Assembly: GCA_028718605.1 (NCBI GenBank)
Contig: JAQULM010000001.1
Coordinates: forward strand, 1 to 64,000
DNA length: 64,000 nt
DNA from: Patescibacteria group bacterium
GTDB lineage: Bacteria; Patescibacteria; ABY1; UBA10025; JAHIVO01
Reading direction: 5' to 3'
This document shows positions 42,078 through 51,731 of the stretch, piece after piece (the stretch's first letter is position 1; the number at the start of each line of letters is the position of its first letter). A model generated the notes under the pieces. The model was not told the origin of the DNA and did not search any database. It worked only from the letters and a program-made list of their open reading frames with translations. The position numbers and the translations under genes were made by a program.

Positions 42078-43295
42078 ATGCCTGATTACGCTTACACTGC
42101 CCGTACGCCGGATGGAAAATTAGTGAAAGATCGGATCCGGATGAAGGATGAAAAAACCCTTGCTGAGTATCTCAAAGGGCGCGGTTTGATGTTGACCTCA
42201 TCAAAATCGCTGGATAAGAAAAGTAAATTTTCGATTCAGAATATGTTGAAAGGCATGAGCAAAGTGCCTATTGTGCAAAAAATATTTTTTACACAAAATT
42301 TGTCAATCATGGTAAAAACAGGGTTTCCGCTTGCTCAAGCATTGCAGACTCTCGCAAAACAAACGACAAATAAATTTTTTCAGGAAGTTATCACGGAAAT
42401 ACAGCATGATATCGAGGCAGGTATCTCTTTTTCAAATGCACTCCAGAAGCATCCGAAGGTTTTCTCTGAAGTCTTTATCAACATGATAGCAGCTGGTGAA
42501 GCGAGCGGTAAGCTTGATGAAATTCTTATTAATCTTACCACCCAATTGAAAAAAGATCATGCAATCATGGCAAAAGTAAAAAGTGCAATGATGTACCCTC
42601 TTGTTGTTATTACAGCAATGGGTGGAATTGGTATTATCATGTTAGTCACCGTCATTCCCCAGCTTACATCAATTTTTACAGAATCAGGCATGGTGCTTCC
42701 CCTTCCGACAAGAATTCTGATCGGGTTTAGCGATTTAATCACCCATCAAGGAGTCTATATCCTCTTAGCGGCTTTTATTCTTGTTCCGGTTTTTTTAAGG
42801 TTTAAAAAAACTTACAAAGGAAAATTATATATTCATAAAATGTTACTTACCATGCCGCTCATCTCAGGCATAATAAAAAAAATAAATATAACGCGTTTTA
42901 CGCGAACCCTAAGCTCATTATTAAAAACAGATATTCCGATCGTACAAACGCTTCAAATAATTTCTAAAACCCTCAGTAATATCTATTACAAAGAAGCAAT
43001 GATTGACGCATCCGAGAAGGTAAAAAAGGGCATAAGCATTGTAAAATCACTCGAGGAAAAGCCAAAACTATTTCCTCCGATTGTAACGCAGATGATCAAT
43101 ATTGGTGAAGAAAGCGGTACGCTTGACAGCATAGCAGAATCCATGGCGGTCTTCTACGAGGAGGACGTCGATCAAACAATGGCTGGATTGTCCGCAATCA
43201 TTGAGCCAATCTTGATGCTTATTCTTGGCGTCGCTGTTGCGTTTATGGCTCTTTCCGTTCTCATGCCCATGTACGGACTTGTTGAAGCGATCTAA
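42078..43295 (+). CDS. pilC: Type IV pilus inner-membrane platform protein PilC (GspF family)
   Basis: Membrane platform that couples PilB to pilin insertion. Two T2SSF domains are visible, about residues 65-190 (FFTQNLSIMVKTGFPLAQAL, FINMIAAGEASGKLDEILI) and 270-390 (FTRTLSSLLKTDIPIVQTLQ, MINIGEESGTLDSIAESMA), with three membrane segments. The length of 405 residues is normal. It starts 1 bp after the pilB stop. Confidence 0.97.
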   Translation: MPDYAYTARTPDGKLVKDRIRMKDEKTLAEYLKGRGLMLTSSKSLDKKSKFSIQNMLKGMSKVPIVQKIFFTQNLSIMVKTGFPLAQALQTLAKQTTNKFFQEVITEIQHDIEAGISFSNALQKHPKVFSEVFINMIAAGEASGKLDEILINLTTQLKKDHAIMAKVKSAMMYPLVVITAMGGIGIIMLVTVIPQLTSIFTESGMVLPLPTRILIGFSDLITHQGVYILLAAFILVPVFLRFKKTYKGKLYIHKMLLTMPLISGIIKKINITRFTRTLSSLLKTDIPIVQTLQIISKTLSNIYYKEAMIDASEKVKKGISIVKSLEEKPKLFPPIVTQMINIGEESGTLDSIAESMAVFYEEDVDQTMAGLSAIIEPILMLILGVAVAFMALSVLMPMYGLVEAI

Positions 43296-43315
43296 TTGCG
43301 CCTGATTATTAAACC

Positions 43316-44296
43316 ATGCACATAAAAATTCAGCGTTATCTCTGCGTCGGGGGGCGAGGATATACGCTCGTTGAATCACTCGTGGCTATCGGCGTTGTCT
43401 CGCTTCTAATTTTGATTTTCGGCACGTCATATACCATCGTTACCGTAAACCAAAATTATCGTCACAAAAATCTCGCATATAATCTTGCCCTCGAAGAAAT
43501 TGAAGCGCTCCGCGATACGCCATTTGAAAATCTTACCGACAGAACAAACGCTGCCTTTATTAATGTTGCGCATAATATCGGCCAATGGACGGTACAATAT
43601 GCATCTGATGCGCCGAGTCCATCCTACATCTATGAGCTTGAATCCCCTACCGGGAACCCGTCAGGCACAACAGGTACGGCAATAATCCCGGGCTTTGACT
43701 ATACAAATTTTACTTTTACAGCACAGGTTAAAATAATTTCAGGTTCACCCATAACATCAAGGGCAGGGCTCTTTTATAGATATATCGACGCAAATAATTA
43801 CTATTCCACCTACTTTACTGCTACAAATCTTTATGTTTCAAAAGTCGTTGATGGAGTTGAGTCAATACTCAGTTCAAAAATAAAATCTTTTTCTGCCGGG
43901 ACATGGTATAAACTCGCTGTTACAGCCACGGGCACTACGTTTGAAATCTACGTTAACGACATGCTCGAACTATCTTCAACTGACGCCGGGGAGTCATTTT
44001 CATACGGTCGCTGCGCTTTATACGGAGCAAACTCAGCGAATTTACAATATGATTCTGCCAGCATTACCGAAGATTCTACCCTCACATGGAATTTCGACGC
44101 TGATACGCTTGGCGGGGTTGCTGAAGGTTGGCAGCGGTTCGGAATCGATGATCTGCCATCAGGAACCGAGAAACTCACAATTGAGGACGAAGTGCCAGGA
44201 TCATCCGAGATTAAAAAAGTTACCGCACGCGTAGAATGGCAGGAAAAACATAACACTCGTTTTGCCGAAATCGTGACACTAATCAATGAACACTAG
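43316..44296 (+). CDS. Minor pilin with LamG/concanavalin-like passenger domain
   Basis: A type IV prepilin: the basic leader MHIKIQRYLCVGGRG is followed by YTLVESLVAIGVVSLLILIF, with processing expected after the Gly and Glu at mature position 5. The N-terminal helix is PilV/GspI-like. Residues about 120-265 form a jelly-roll-like domain (FTAQVKIISGSPITSRAGLF, YRYIDANNYYSTYFTATNLY, TATGTTFEIYVNDMLELSST), similar to LamG-type sugar- or protein-binding folds. At 326 residues it is long for a minor pilin. It is a candidate tip adhesin. Confidence 0.8.
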   Translation: MHIKIQRYLCVGGRGYTLVESLVAIGVVSLLILIFGTSYTIVTVNQNYRHKNLAYNLALEEIEALRDTPFENLTDRTNAAFINVAHNIGQWTVQYASDAPSPSYIYELESPTGNPSGTTGTAIIPGFDYTNFTFTAQVKIISGSPITSRAGLFYRYIDANNYYSTYFTATNLYVSKVVDGVESILSSKIKSFSAGTWYKLAVTATGTTFEIYVNDMLELSSTDAGESFSYGRCALYGANSANLQYDSASITEDSTLTWNFDADTLGGVAEGWQRFGIDDLPSGTEKLTIEDEVPGSSEIKKVTARVEWQEKHNTRFAEIVTLINEH

Positions 44297-44844
44297 ATAT
44301 GTCACTCGCTGAAATGCTAACAACAATTTTTATTCTGGTTTTAATTACGGTTCTTCTCGTCACCGTATACTTTATGTATACCAATGTCTATAAAGTGCAG
44401 ACTGCATACAATCAGCTCAATACGGAGGCGGCGATTACGATCGATTCCGTTACCCGTACGATACGAGTAGCTGACCAAGTGCTAACATCCGCAACTATAA
44501 ATGGAACTGAATACACTACCGATCAAGACACACTTGTTCTTGGGCTGCTCAGTATCGATGCAAATGGCGACATCATTGCTGATACCAACGATCAAATCGC
44601 ATATTATCGAGATCCACTCGACCCGTCGCTTTTGAAATCCGATGTGCAGACAGGCGCTGGAAGCAGCCGTTCATCTGGCATACGCGTTATCGGTGAATAT
44701 ATTTCGACGTTAATATTTAACTATAATAACACTGATTACGCTAATGTTGATAAAATTGAAACTATTTTTGAATCACGAAACACAGCAAGCAATAAAGTGC
44801 TATCAATAACGGTTCAAAACACAACCACCTTGCGCAACAATTAA
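44286..44844 (+). pseudogene. Minor pilin (PilW/PulJ-like) with leader out of frame
   Basis: The in-frame ATG at 44299 gives 181 residues beginning MSLAEMLTTIFILVLITVLL, exactly where a mature pilin would start (Glu at position 5), so the leader peptide and the processing Gly are missing. The codons just upstream in this frame hold a stop (44287). However an ATG at 44286, overlapping the previous stop, starts a different frame reading MNTRYVTR and then stop. That is just what a basic prepilin leader looks like. A shift between about 44298 and 44310 would join leader and body. Either a real frameshift, a programmed shift, or a sequence error. The body otherwise looks intact and ends before the PilX-like gene. 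Confidence 0.65.
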
Positions 44845-44850
44845 GTGTCT

Positions 44851-46704
44851 ATGAATACAACCACCGAACAACGCGGCATTTCACTATTTTCAGTAATTGT
44901 ATTTCTTTCAATCATTTTATTGTTGAGTCTTTCTCTGATAAGTTATGCAATGTTCAATAGGTCAACCGTACAGCTGAAATATTTAACTGCGCAATCACTC
45001 AATGTTGCGGAAGCAGGGATCGATAAAGCACTATGGTGCCTGAATAACCCGACGCTGTGTGCAACCCCCTATCTTGGGGAGACAACGGATTTCGGTCCTG
45101 GCCAATTTGCAACAACCATTACCACGATTGGTGATGGATATATTGTCGAGTCCACCGGGACGGTCCAAGGAAAACAAAAAAAACTGAAAGTTACGATCTC
45201 CCAGGAGCAAACCGAAAGCAATGCCTCGTTTTTTTATGGAGTTCAGGTTGGGATTGGTGGCGTACATTTATCTCAGAATGCATATATCGATGGTAATGTA
45301 TATGCCAACGGCTCTGCAATCGGAGAAAACAACTCCTACATAACCGGAGATGTAATATTGACTCCAAGCAATCCCACAACAGATGCCGTATCAAGCCCGG
45401 ATGTCAGCCCGCTGACGACCAAAAACTTTGGCGATGCGAGCAATACAGAGTATCTTGCCCAAAGTTTTGTGCCAACGGTTACTGACAAAATCTACAGCAT
45501 CGACCTTAAAATCGCAAAACATAATTCTCCGTCCACCTCGGTAACCTTGTATATCTACACTACAAGCGGAGACAATCCCGGCACAAATATTTCAGGTGGC
45601 GGCCAGCAAATTACCGTAACGGTCCCTGCTGATTCCCCCGCCGGGTGGGAAAACGGATGGACGACTCAAGCATTCAACCCATCAACGAATCCGATTTTAC
45701 TGGCAGGGACGAAATATTGGCTTATTCTTAAAGTTAGCAACAATAATAGTTCTAAATATTGGGTATCAGCGCGTGATTCTGATAATTTGTCCTACAGTGC
45801 CGGTCAATCAAAACTTGACGGTGATCTGACTGCAATGCCCGATACCTGTGTCGGCGGTTGCGATATCGCTTTTCAGATTAATATGGGCGGTGTTGCCCCT
45901 ACTCTGGACATCCCATCAGTCGAAGGCAATGGTTATTCCCGAATTATCAAAAATACTACTGTCGGGCAAAAGGCGTACTACGATAGCTTATCAGGTACAG
46001 TAAAAGCTTCTGGCGGAACAGACACATGCAGTGAAGATGAGAATGGACCGAATTGTTATGATAATCAATCCGATCAGCCAGTTCAGGACTTCCCTATCTC
46101 GAGCGCAATTATTTCTCAGATGGAAGCAGCCGCAGAATCAGGCGGAACTGAATCATCGGATTGTACAATTACTGATACCGAATCAATCGGTCCTAAAAGG
46201 TACAATTGCGACATCACCATCGATGGAACAGTAACTATTGCAGGCACGGTTTGGGTAAATGGCAATATTACATTAAATGAAAACGCAATACTTAAGCTTG
46301 ACTCTGGATATAGCACTGAGAGTGGTATGATTATTGCAGACTATATTTCCGATCCGACGATAAAAGGTAGATTAATAATGAACAACAATACAAACATTTG
46401 TGGAACGGATTGTGCGATCCCAAACGAAACGTACATTATGGGAATTTCGACATACCGCGATCCACTCGACACCACCAGCGCCATTGAAGTTTCAAACAAT
46501 TTGTCGGGCAGTATCATGTACGCGCCGTACGGGATCATTTCAATCGCAAATAACGCATCCCTCAAGGAAGTGACGGCTCAAAAGCTTGTCCTGAAAAATA
46601 ATGCCTATGTGATCTATGAATCTGGCCTTGCGAATGTAAAATTTTCAAACGGCCCAGGAGGCATATGGGCTATCGAATCTGATACGTGGACCGAAATAAA
46701 TTAA
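44851..46704 (+). CDS. Large PilX-like pilin protein with jelly-roll domain
   Basis: A 617-residue pilin-like protein starting at ATG 44851 (a GTG at 44845 is possible). RGISLFSVIVFLSIILLLSL is a class-III-like leader and helix, and AQSLNVAEAGIDKALWCLNN is typical of PilX/PilX-N proteins; Glu5 is absent. Residues about 190-350 (AQSFVPTVTDKIYSIDLKIA, LLAGTKYWLILKVSNNNSSK) resemble the choice-of-anchor/jelly-roll domains of surface proteins. Cysteine pairs (TCVGGC, CGTDC) suggest disulfides. The C-terminal third has the repeated hydrophobic pattern of a beta-helix. Probably a tip-located adhesin. Confidence 0.75.
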   Translation: MNTTTEQRGISLFSVIVFLSIILLLSLSLISYAMFNRSTVQLKYLTAQSLNVAEAGIDKALWCLNNPTLCATPYLGETTDFGPGQFATTITTIGDGYIVESTGTVQGKQKKLKVTISQEQTESNASFFYGVQVGIGGVHLSQNAYIDGNVYANGSAIGENNSYITGDVILTPSNPTTDAVSSPDVSPLTTKNFGDASNTEYLAQSFVPTVTDKIYSIDLKIAKHNSPSTSVTLYIYTTSGDNPGTNISGGGQQITVTVPADSPAGWENGWTTQAFNPSTNPILLAGTKYWLILKVSNNNSSKYWVSARDSDNLSYSAGQSKLDGDLTAMPDTCVGGCDIAFQINMGGVAPTLDIPSVEGNGYSRIIKNTTVGQKAYYDSLSGTVKASGGTDTCSEDENGPNCYDNQSDQPVQDFPISSAIISQMEAAAESGGTESSDCTITDTESIGPKRYNCDITIDGTVTIAGTVWVNGNITLNENAILKLDSGYSTESGMIIADYISDPTIKGRLIMNNNTNICGTDCAIPNETYIMGISTYRDPLDTTSAIEVSNNLSGSIMYAPYGIISIANNASLKEVTAQKLVLKNNAYVIYESGLANVKFSNGPGGIWAIESDTWTEIN

Positions 46705-46708
46705 AAAA

Positions 46709-47779
46709 ATGCTAAATATAAACCCATTTACTAATCCAATCGGACTCGACATCAGTGATTTTAAAATTCGTTTTATGCAATTTCGCGACCGTAGCCGTGG
46801 CAGACGAATTTTACAATCAGTTGGAGAAATTGCGGTCCCGCAGGGTTATATAGAATCAGGATTTATAAAAAATGAACAGGGTGTTATTTCAACGATTCAA
46901 GCGCTCTTTTTACAGCCATTATTTGGGAAACCCAATACGAAGTTTATTAATGCTTCTTTGCCAGAAAAAAGGATTTATATAAAAAAAATCATCATCCCAG
47001 ATGTTCCTGAAAACGAGTTACGCGGTGCGGTTTCGTGGGGCATAGAGCAATCGATTCCGGTAACCCTCGACGACGCGTATTTCGATTGGCAGGTGCTCAA
47101 ACGATTTACGGTGAACAACGAGCGAAAGCTTCAGATACTTGTTTCAGTCGCCCCTCGTCTCTTAGTTGATTCATATACAGTGGTAATCAAGAAGGCGGGA
47201 TTTGTCCCCGTTAATCTCGAGAATGAATCTCTCGCTATCAGCCGCGCACTTATTGATCCTGCTGCACAGCTCAAAGGTTCGCTTTTGATTATTGACCTCG
47301 GCAAAAGCCGTACGAACCTCATGGTATACGAACAAAATACAGTTACGTATACAACTTCATTTGAGATAAGCGGTAATGAAATGACGAAGACAATTGCTCA
47401 CACCATGTCCTTGTCAACGGATGAAGCTGAAAAAGCAAAAATTATCTGCGGTTTGGACGCTCGCAAGGCACGTGGTAAAATAAAACAACTGCTTGAAGAA
47501 ATAATTAATCGCCTTGTATTCAACATTAATGAGCAATTGAATTACTACAATAATTACATTGAAGGCGCTCACGCTATCCAAACAATACTGCTTACTGGCA
47601 GTGTAAGCGAAATGCATGGCCTTCCGCAATATTTACGGGAACAACTGAAAATGACCGTATTGGTCGGTGATCCTTGGAGCCAGCTTGCCCAAAAACAAAA
47701 AAAGAATAAGCCGCACTACGAGGTCAATCCATTTTCATTTACAACGGCAATAGGTCTCGCCTTAAAACGATTTGATTAA
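46709..47779 (+). CDS. pilM: Type IV pilus assembly protein PilM
   Basis: Actin-like cytoplasmic ATPase that links PilB/PilC with PilN. It opens NPIGLDISDFKIRFMQF (actin phosphate-1 loop), has LLIIDLGKSRTNLMVYEQNT (phosphate-2) and the C-terminal ILLTGSVSEMHGLPQYLRE (adenosine loop). The length of 356 residues is normal. The end overlaps the frame of pilN. Confidence 0.93.
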   Translation: MLNINPFTNPIGLDISDFKIRFMQFRDRSRGRRILQSVGEIAVPQGYIESGFIKNEQGVISTIQALFLQPLFGKPNTKFINASLPEKRIYIKKIIIPDVPENELRGAVSWGIEQSIPVTLDDAYFDWQVLKRFTVNNERKLQILVSVAPRLLVDSYTVVIKKAGFVPVNLENESLAISRALIDPAAQLKGSLLIIDLGKSRTNLMVYEQNTVTYTTSFEISGNEMTKTIAHTMSLSTDEAEKAKIICGLDARKARGKIKQLLEEIINRLVFNINEQLNYYNNYIEGAHAIQTILLTGSVSEMHGLPQYLREQLKMTVLVGDPWSQLAQKQKKNKPHYEVNPFSFTTAIGLALKRFD

Positions 47780-47786
47780 TACTGCG

Positions 47787-48338
47787 ATGCTTTCGCTCAA
47801 TTTACTAAGCCCTACCGAAAAAATAGACGTTTCTAAAATACGTTTATTTATCATATTAAAAAGTATAACATTTTCTATAGTAAGTATTCTTTTAATATGC
47901 GGCGTTGTCTTCGGTTTTTCTTATTATCTGTTATCCAATAATTCTTCTTCACTTTCAGCACAAATTGAAGCTGAACGCGTCTTTCAACAAGAAAAAAATA
48001 TTTCATCAACCGAAGATGCAGTTAAAATTTTAAATAATTATCTTGCTACTGCCATTGTTATCCAACAGGAATATGTGCCATGGACACGTGTACTTTCTCA
48101 GTTTTCCGAAAGCATACCGGCTGATATTACGCTTACTTCGATCGACTTCAGCACAATAAACCAATCATGCACTATTTCCGGTATAGCACGAAATCGTACC
48201 GCTTTGCTTACTTTTCAAGACCAGTTAAACTCTGTACCATTTCTTACAAACGTAAATTCACCGTTGTCAAATTATACACAACCGGAGAATATTGCATTTG
48301 GAATAACCGCAACATTGAATGAAACTATCCATCAATAA
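47787..48338 (+). CDS. pilN: Type IV pilus alignment protein PilN
   Basis: Bitopic protein whose cytoplasmic N-terminus binds PilM. MLSLNLLSPTEKI is the PilN N-terminal motif (canonical INLLP), followed by a membrane segment (about 27-50) and an external alpha/beta domain (YVPWTRVLSQFSESIPADIT, LTSIDFSTINQSCTISGIAR). I take ATG 47787, 183 residues; a TTG start at 47772 would overlap pilM. The end overlaps pilO by 20 bp. Confidence 0.85.
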   Translation: MLSLNLLSPTEKIDVSKIRLFIILKSITFSIVSILLICGVVFGFSYYLLSNNSSSLSAQIEAERVFQQEKNISSTEDAVKILNNYLATAIVIQQEYVPWTRVLSQFSESIPADITLTSIDFSTINQSCTISGIARNRTALLTFQDQLNSVPFLTNVNSPLSNYTQPENIAFGITATLNETIHQ

Positions 48339-48849
48339 CTTTTCGCCTACCTATAAAGTATACGTCATGGCATCTACGCTTGGTGTAATTGTTATTGCTT
48401 CATGTATAGGCTTTTTTCAACTCTATTCCAAAATAACATCATTGAATTCGCAGATTTATGACCAGCGAGTAGAGCTGGCGATTTTCCAGGAACAACGCAT
48501 CAATATTGAAAAAACAAAGCAAGATTACAACAAAATTGAAAAGGATATAAATAAAGTAACGAGCATGTTTATTGACCGGAAGAATATTTATCAGCTTATT
48601 GATACGCTTGAAACAATTGCGTCACGACATTCAATTATCCAGAGCATTAACTTACCAACAGAAGCGACACAAATTCAAACCAACCTACTTCCACTGCAAA
48701 TCTCGGCACAAGGAACATGGCAAAACTTGCTATCATACCTAGCTGACCTCGAACACCAAGATCAATATTTTGTCATTACATCGATCAAATTTTCCGAAGT
48801 TACCGGGCAATTGACCTTTGTATTTACATCCAATTTATATCTTTTGTAA
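48319..48849 (+). CDS. pilO: Type IV pilus alignment protein PilO-like
   Basis: A 176-residue bitopic protein: short cytoplasmic start, membrane segment (VYVMASTLGVIVIASCIGFF), a coiled coil (about residues 45-80, ELAIFQEQRINIEKTKQDYN), then a ferredoxin-like external domain (YQLIDTLETIASRHSIIQSI). This is the PilO layout; PilO pairs with PilN. Identity is inferred from layout and position after pilM and pilN. Confidence 0.8.
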   Translation: MKLSINNFSPTYKVYVMASTLGVIVIASCIGFFQLYSKITSLNSQIYDQRVELAIFQEQRINIEKTKQDYNKIEKDINKVTSMFIDRKNIYQLIDTLETIASRHSIIQSINLPTEATQIQTNLLPLQISAQGTWQNLLSYLADLEHQDQYFVITSIKFSEVTGQLTFVFTSNLYLL

Positions 48850-48855
48850 AACTCG

Positions 48856-49143
48856 ATGCGTCTAAAAGAACTATCAAAACGATTGCCTACTTTGCTCAGG
48901 CGCCACTATAAAATTATTGTATATGCTTTTATCATATGCACCATTGCGCTTCTGGGCTATTTCGGATATCAAAATATCTACCTTACTATCATAGAACCAA
49001 AACAAATTGCAAGTAATGAAATAATCGCAAAGCGACAGAAAGTAAATGTCCAGCTTTTTAACCAAATCACTGCTTCAATTGAAACTAAAAAAAACACGAA
49101 TACAAATTCATTATCGACGTTAAACAATCCATTTGCTGAATAA
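48856..49143 (+). CDS. Small membrane protein at the end of the pilus operon
   Basis: Unrecognised; 95 residues with a basic N-terminus (MRLKELSKRLPTLLRRHYK), one membrane segment (IIVYAFIICTIALLGYFGY) and a polar Asn/Thr-rich tail. It lies 6 bp after pilO, where PilP would be in other bacteria, but no PilP feature or lipobox is visible. Confidence 0.65.
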   Translation: MRLKELSKRLPTLLRRHYKIIVYAFIICTIALLGYFGYQNIYLTIIEPKQIASNEIIAKRQKVNVQLFNQITASIETKKNTNTNSLSTLNNPFAE

Positions 49144-49156
49144 GCCTTCGAATAAC

Positions 49157-49184
49157 TTGACAGGAATGTTACCCGTTGTATACA
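49157..49184 (+). promoter_or_regulatory. Promoter of rpmA
   Basis: TTGACA (49157-49162), 16-bp spacer, TATACA (49179-49184). Start near 49191, about 47 nt before rpmA. Confidence 0.7.
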
Positions 49185-49237
49185 CTATCTACAAACGTCC
49201 GAAGATCACTCGTAACAATACATAAGAAAACACAATT

Positions 49238-49510
49238 ATGGCACATGTAAAAGGAACCGGCACGACAAGCCTCGGGAGAGATAGTAAGGCCCAACGACTC
49301 GGCGTAAAGCTTTTCGGCGGGCAAGTCGCGAAAAAAGGCAGTATCATAGTACGCCAACGCGGATCTGCAGTACGAGCCGGCAAAAATGTTCGGCAGGGCA
49401 AGGATCATACCCTATACGCTATACTTCCTGGGACAGTTACGTACGCAAAAAAGAAAGTACGATTATTCAATGGGAAGCTAAAAAACGCAACGATAGTTAA
49501 CGTTACCTAG
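49238..49510 (+). CDS. rpmA: 50S ribosomal protein bL27
   Basis: Ribosomal protein L27, whose N-terminus reaches the peptidyl-transferase centre. MAHVKGTGTTSLGRDSKAQR and LGVKLFGGQVAKKGSIIVRQ with RGSAVRAGKNVRQGKDHTLY match L27 closely. The length of 90 residues is standard. Unusually it is alone, without rplU, under its own promoter and convergent with pyrG. Confidence 0.96.
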   Translation: MAHVKGTGTTSLGRDSKAQRLGVKLFGGQVAKKGSIIVRQRGSAVRAGKNVRQGKDHTLYAILPGTVTYAKKKVRLFNGKLKNATIVNVT

Positions 49511-49575
49511 GCGTATTCGCTGATTATACGTTCCCACTGCATTACCGCCATCCACAAGGGTGTTCTTTTCCCTGG

Positions 49576-51285
49576 TTAGGCGTGTTTTATATCCCGCGCA
49601 GCGTGCCGGATAAATTCAGTAAACAGCGGATGGGGCTGCAATGGCTTTGATTTGTATTCGGGATGTCCCTGTGTTGCAATAAAAAATGGGTGCATAGACC
49701 GCGGAAGCTCGATCATTTCGACAAAGAAATCATCAGCTGATGTGCCGGAAATTATCATCCCTTTTTCCTCCAATGTTGTACGGTATGCATTATTAAACTC
49801 AAAACGGTGCCGATGCCGTTCTGAAATTTTTAGGCTGCCTTGGGCGATGATATTTTCTTTCTGTTTTCGTGTATCGCTTATCAGTTCGGCTTGATTGTAT
49901 TTTTGGTAAATTGATGATGCAAGCGTTTTGTCTTTCAAGTAACAATCGTATGCACCAAGGCGCATTGATGTGCCCTTGCCTTTAATTATCTGATACTTGC
50001 TGGTCATCGGAATATTATGAATAATCGGATTTTTGGTATCTGGGTCGATTTCTGTTGTGTTCGCGTCTTTTAATCCAACGACATTCCTCGCAAATTCAAC
50101 ACATGCCAGCTGCATACCATAACATAAACCAAGGTACGGTATTTTTTTCTCTCGTGCATATTGGATTGTCATAACTTTTCCTTCTGCACCCCTGCTCCCC
50201 CATCCGATGGGTACAACGATACCATGAGGTTTTCCAATGAGCTTTACGCCGTGTTTTTCGATTTCTTCAGTGCTTATTACCCTTAGTTTTAATTCTGCAT
50301 TGTTGTGCCAGCTCGCGTGCTTTAAGGCTTCAATGAGTGCGTGGTATGTATCAGATAGGCTATATTCGCCCTCGCCACTAAAGTATTTGCCTGCGATAAC
50401 AATCTCAACGGTCTTGGCCTTTTTTGATCGGATCCGACGCACCATATTTTTCCAGGCACCGAGACGCTGGTGACGGTAATTGAGATGGAAAAATTTCAAA
50501 ATGTTCCTATCAAAATTTTGTTTTGCGAATAAAAGGGGCTGCTCATAGATCGTATCAAGGTCACGAGCCATTATTACATTATCGCCCGATACATTGCATT
50601 TTAAACCAAGAATATACCGGCGCCGCTTATCCAACTCAGCCTCGCTACGAAGTACTAAGAACTCCGGCATTATTCCCATGCTCATAACGGTCTTGATTGA
50701 TAGTTGGGTGGGCATCGTCTTCGGTTCACCAAGATGGTGTGGCATCGGCACATAGCTGACATGGATATTTAAAACATTACCGGGCATCTTTGCCTTCATA
50801 ATGCGACACGCCTCGTAATACAGCATATTCTGGTATTCCCCAGCGGTGCCACCAAGCTCGATTATAATGATATCGTTGCCTTCCCCTGCTTGCTTGATGC
50901 GGTTGATAATCTCATCAGACACATGGGGAATAGCTTCCACGTCCTCGCCATTATAACCAAACGATCGTTCACGATCGATTACCGTTTTATAAATTTGCCC
51001 CATTGTCGTAAAATTCTTGTGCCCCATTTCCTTATTCAAAAAACGTTCATACGTTCCAAGATCCATATCAGCTTCAAGGCCGTCCTCGCATAAAAAAGGA
51101 TCGCCGTGTTCAACAGGATTGATAGTCCCTGAATCGATATTCAGGTAGTTTTCGCATTTAATAACACCAACTTTATATCCACGGTTCAATAATAAATGAG
51201 CAATGGATGCGGCTACGACTCCTTTACCGAGGCCAGACAGTACCCCGCCGGAGACAAAGATATATTTTGTATGGGTTGCGATCAT
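49576..51285 (-). CDS. pyrG: CTP synthase
   Basis: Makes CTP from UTP, ATP and glutamine. The N-terminal amidoligase has KYIFVSGGVLSGLGKGVVAA, GTYERFLNKEMGHKNFTTMG and IELGGTAGEYQNMLYYEACR. The C-terminal class I glutaminase has GLCYGMQLACVEFARN with the nucleophile Cys and a late HPEYKSKPLQPHPLF. The length of 569 residues is usual. Its start overlaps the rplI stop by 4 bp, the last gene of the murA operon. Confidence 0.97.
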   Translation of the reverse strand: MIATHTKYIFVSGGVLSGLGKGVVAASIAHLLLNRGYKVGVIKCENYLNIDSGTINPVEHGDPFLCEDGLEADMDLGTYERFLNKEMGHKNFTTMGQIYKTVIDRERSFGYNGEDVEAIPHVSDEIINRIKQAGEGNDIIIIELGGTAGEYQNMLYYEACRIMKAKMPGNVLNIHVSYVPMPHHLGEPKTMPTQLSIKTVMSMGIMPEFLVLRSEAELDKRRRYILGLKCNVSGDNVIMARDLDTIYEQPLLFAKQNFDRNILKFFHLNYRHQRLGAWKNMVRRIRSKKAKTVEIVIAGKYFSGEGEYSLSDTYHALIEALKHASWHNNAELKLRVISTEEIEKHGVKLIGKPHGIVVPIGWGSRGAEGKVMTIQYAREKKIPYLGLCYGMQLACVEFARNVVGLKDANTTEIDPDTKNPIIHNIPMTSKYQIIKGKGTSMRLGAYDCYLKDKTLASSIYQKYNQAELISDTRKQKENIIAQGSLKISERHRHRFEFNNAYRTTLEEKGMIISGTSADDFFVEMIELPRSMHPFFIATQGHPEYKSKPLQPHPLFTEFIRHAARDIKHA

Positions 51286-51725
51286 TGTTTATTTATTTCC
51301 ACGTTAAAATTAATTCTTTTGCCATTAATTAATAATGTCGCGGTATGGATGCCTATAGTTTTCAGCGGCCGCTCTATTACAACCATGGACGGATCTAATG
51401 CGATATTATGCTGTGATTTAATTTTTTCGGCAATTCCATCAGCGCTGATGCCATGAAATAGTGTGCCCTGTTCGCTCGCACCTTCAGTAAACACAAGATT
51501 TGATGCTTTAATCGCATCGGCAAGATCTTCAAAAGATTTACGCTGGCGTTTTGCAGTATTCCGGATGATGGCTTTTGAGCGTTCAGCTTCTGCTTTTGCA
51601 CTGTTCGTTGCGATTACTGCGAGTTTTTTTGGTATTAAAAAATTTCTTGCATATCCGTCGTTAACACGCTTAATATCACCGGATTGCGCGACATTTTTAA
51701 CGTTTTGGATAAATATTACTTCCAT
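51282..51725 (-). CDS. rplI: 50S ribosomal protein bL9
   Basis: Ribosomal protein L9. MEVIFIQNVKNVAQSGDIKR and VNDGYARNFLIPKKLAVIAT are the L9 N-domain signature; the connecting helix and a C-domain (FHGISADGIAEKIKSQHNIA) follow. The length of 147 residues is standard. The gene's presence is of interest because some CPR lineages lack L9. It lies between acyP (6 bp) and pyrG (4-bp overlap). Confidence 0.94.
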   Translation of the reverse strand: MEVIFIQNVKNVAQSGDIKRVNDGYARNFLIPKKLAVIATNSAKAEAERSKAIIRNTAKRQRKSFEDLADAIKASNLVFTEGASEQGTLFHGISADGIAEKIKSQHNIALDPSMVVIERPLKTIGIHTATLLINGKRINFNVEINKQ

Positions 51726-51731
51726 GAAAAG

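Noticed and set aside
49169..49408. Minus-strand frames across rpmA
   Set aside because: They are mirror frames of the clear bL27 gene and resemble no known protein.
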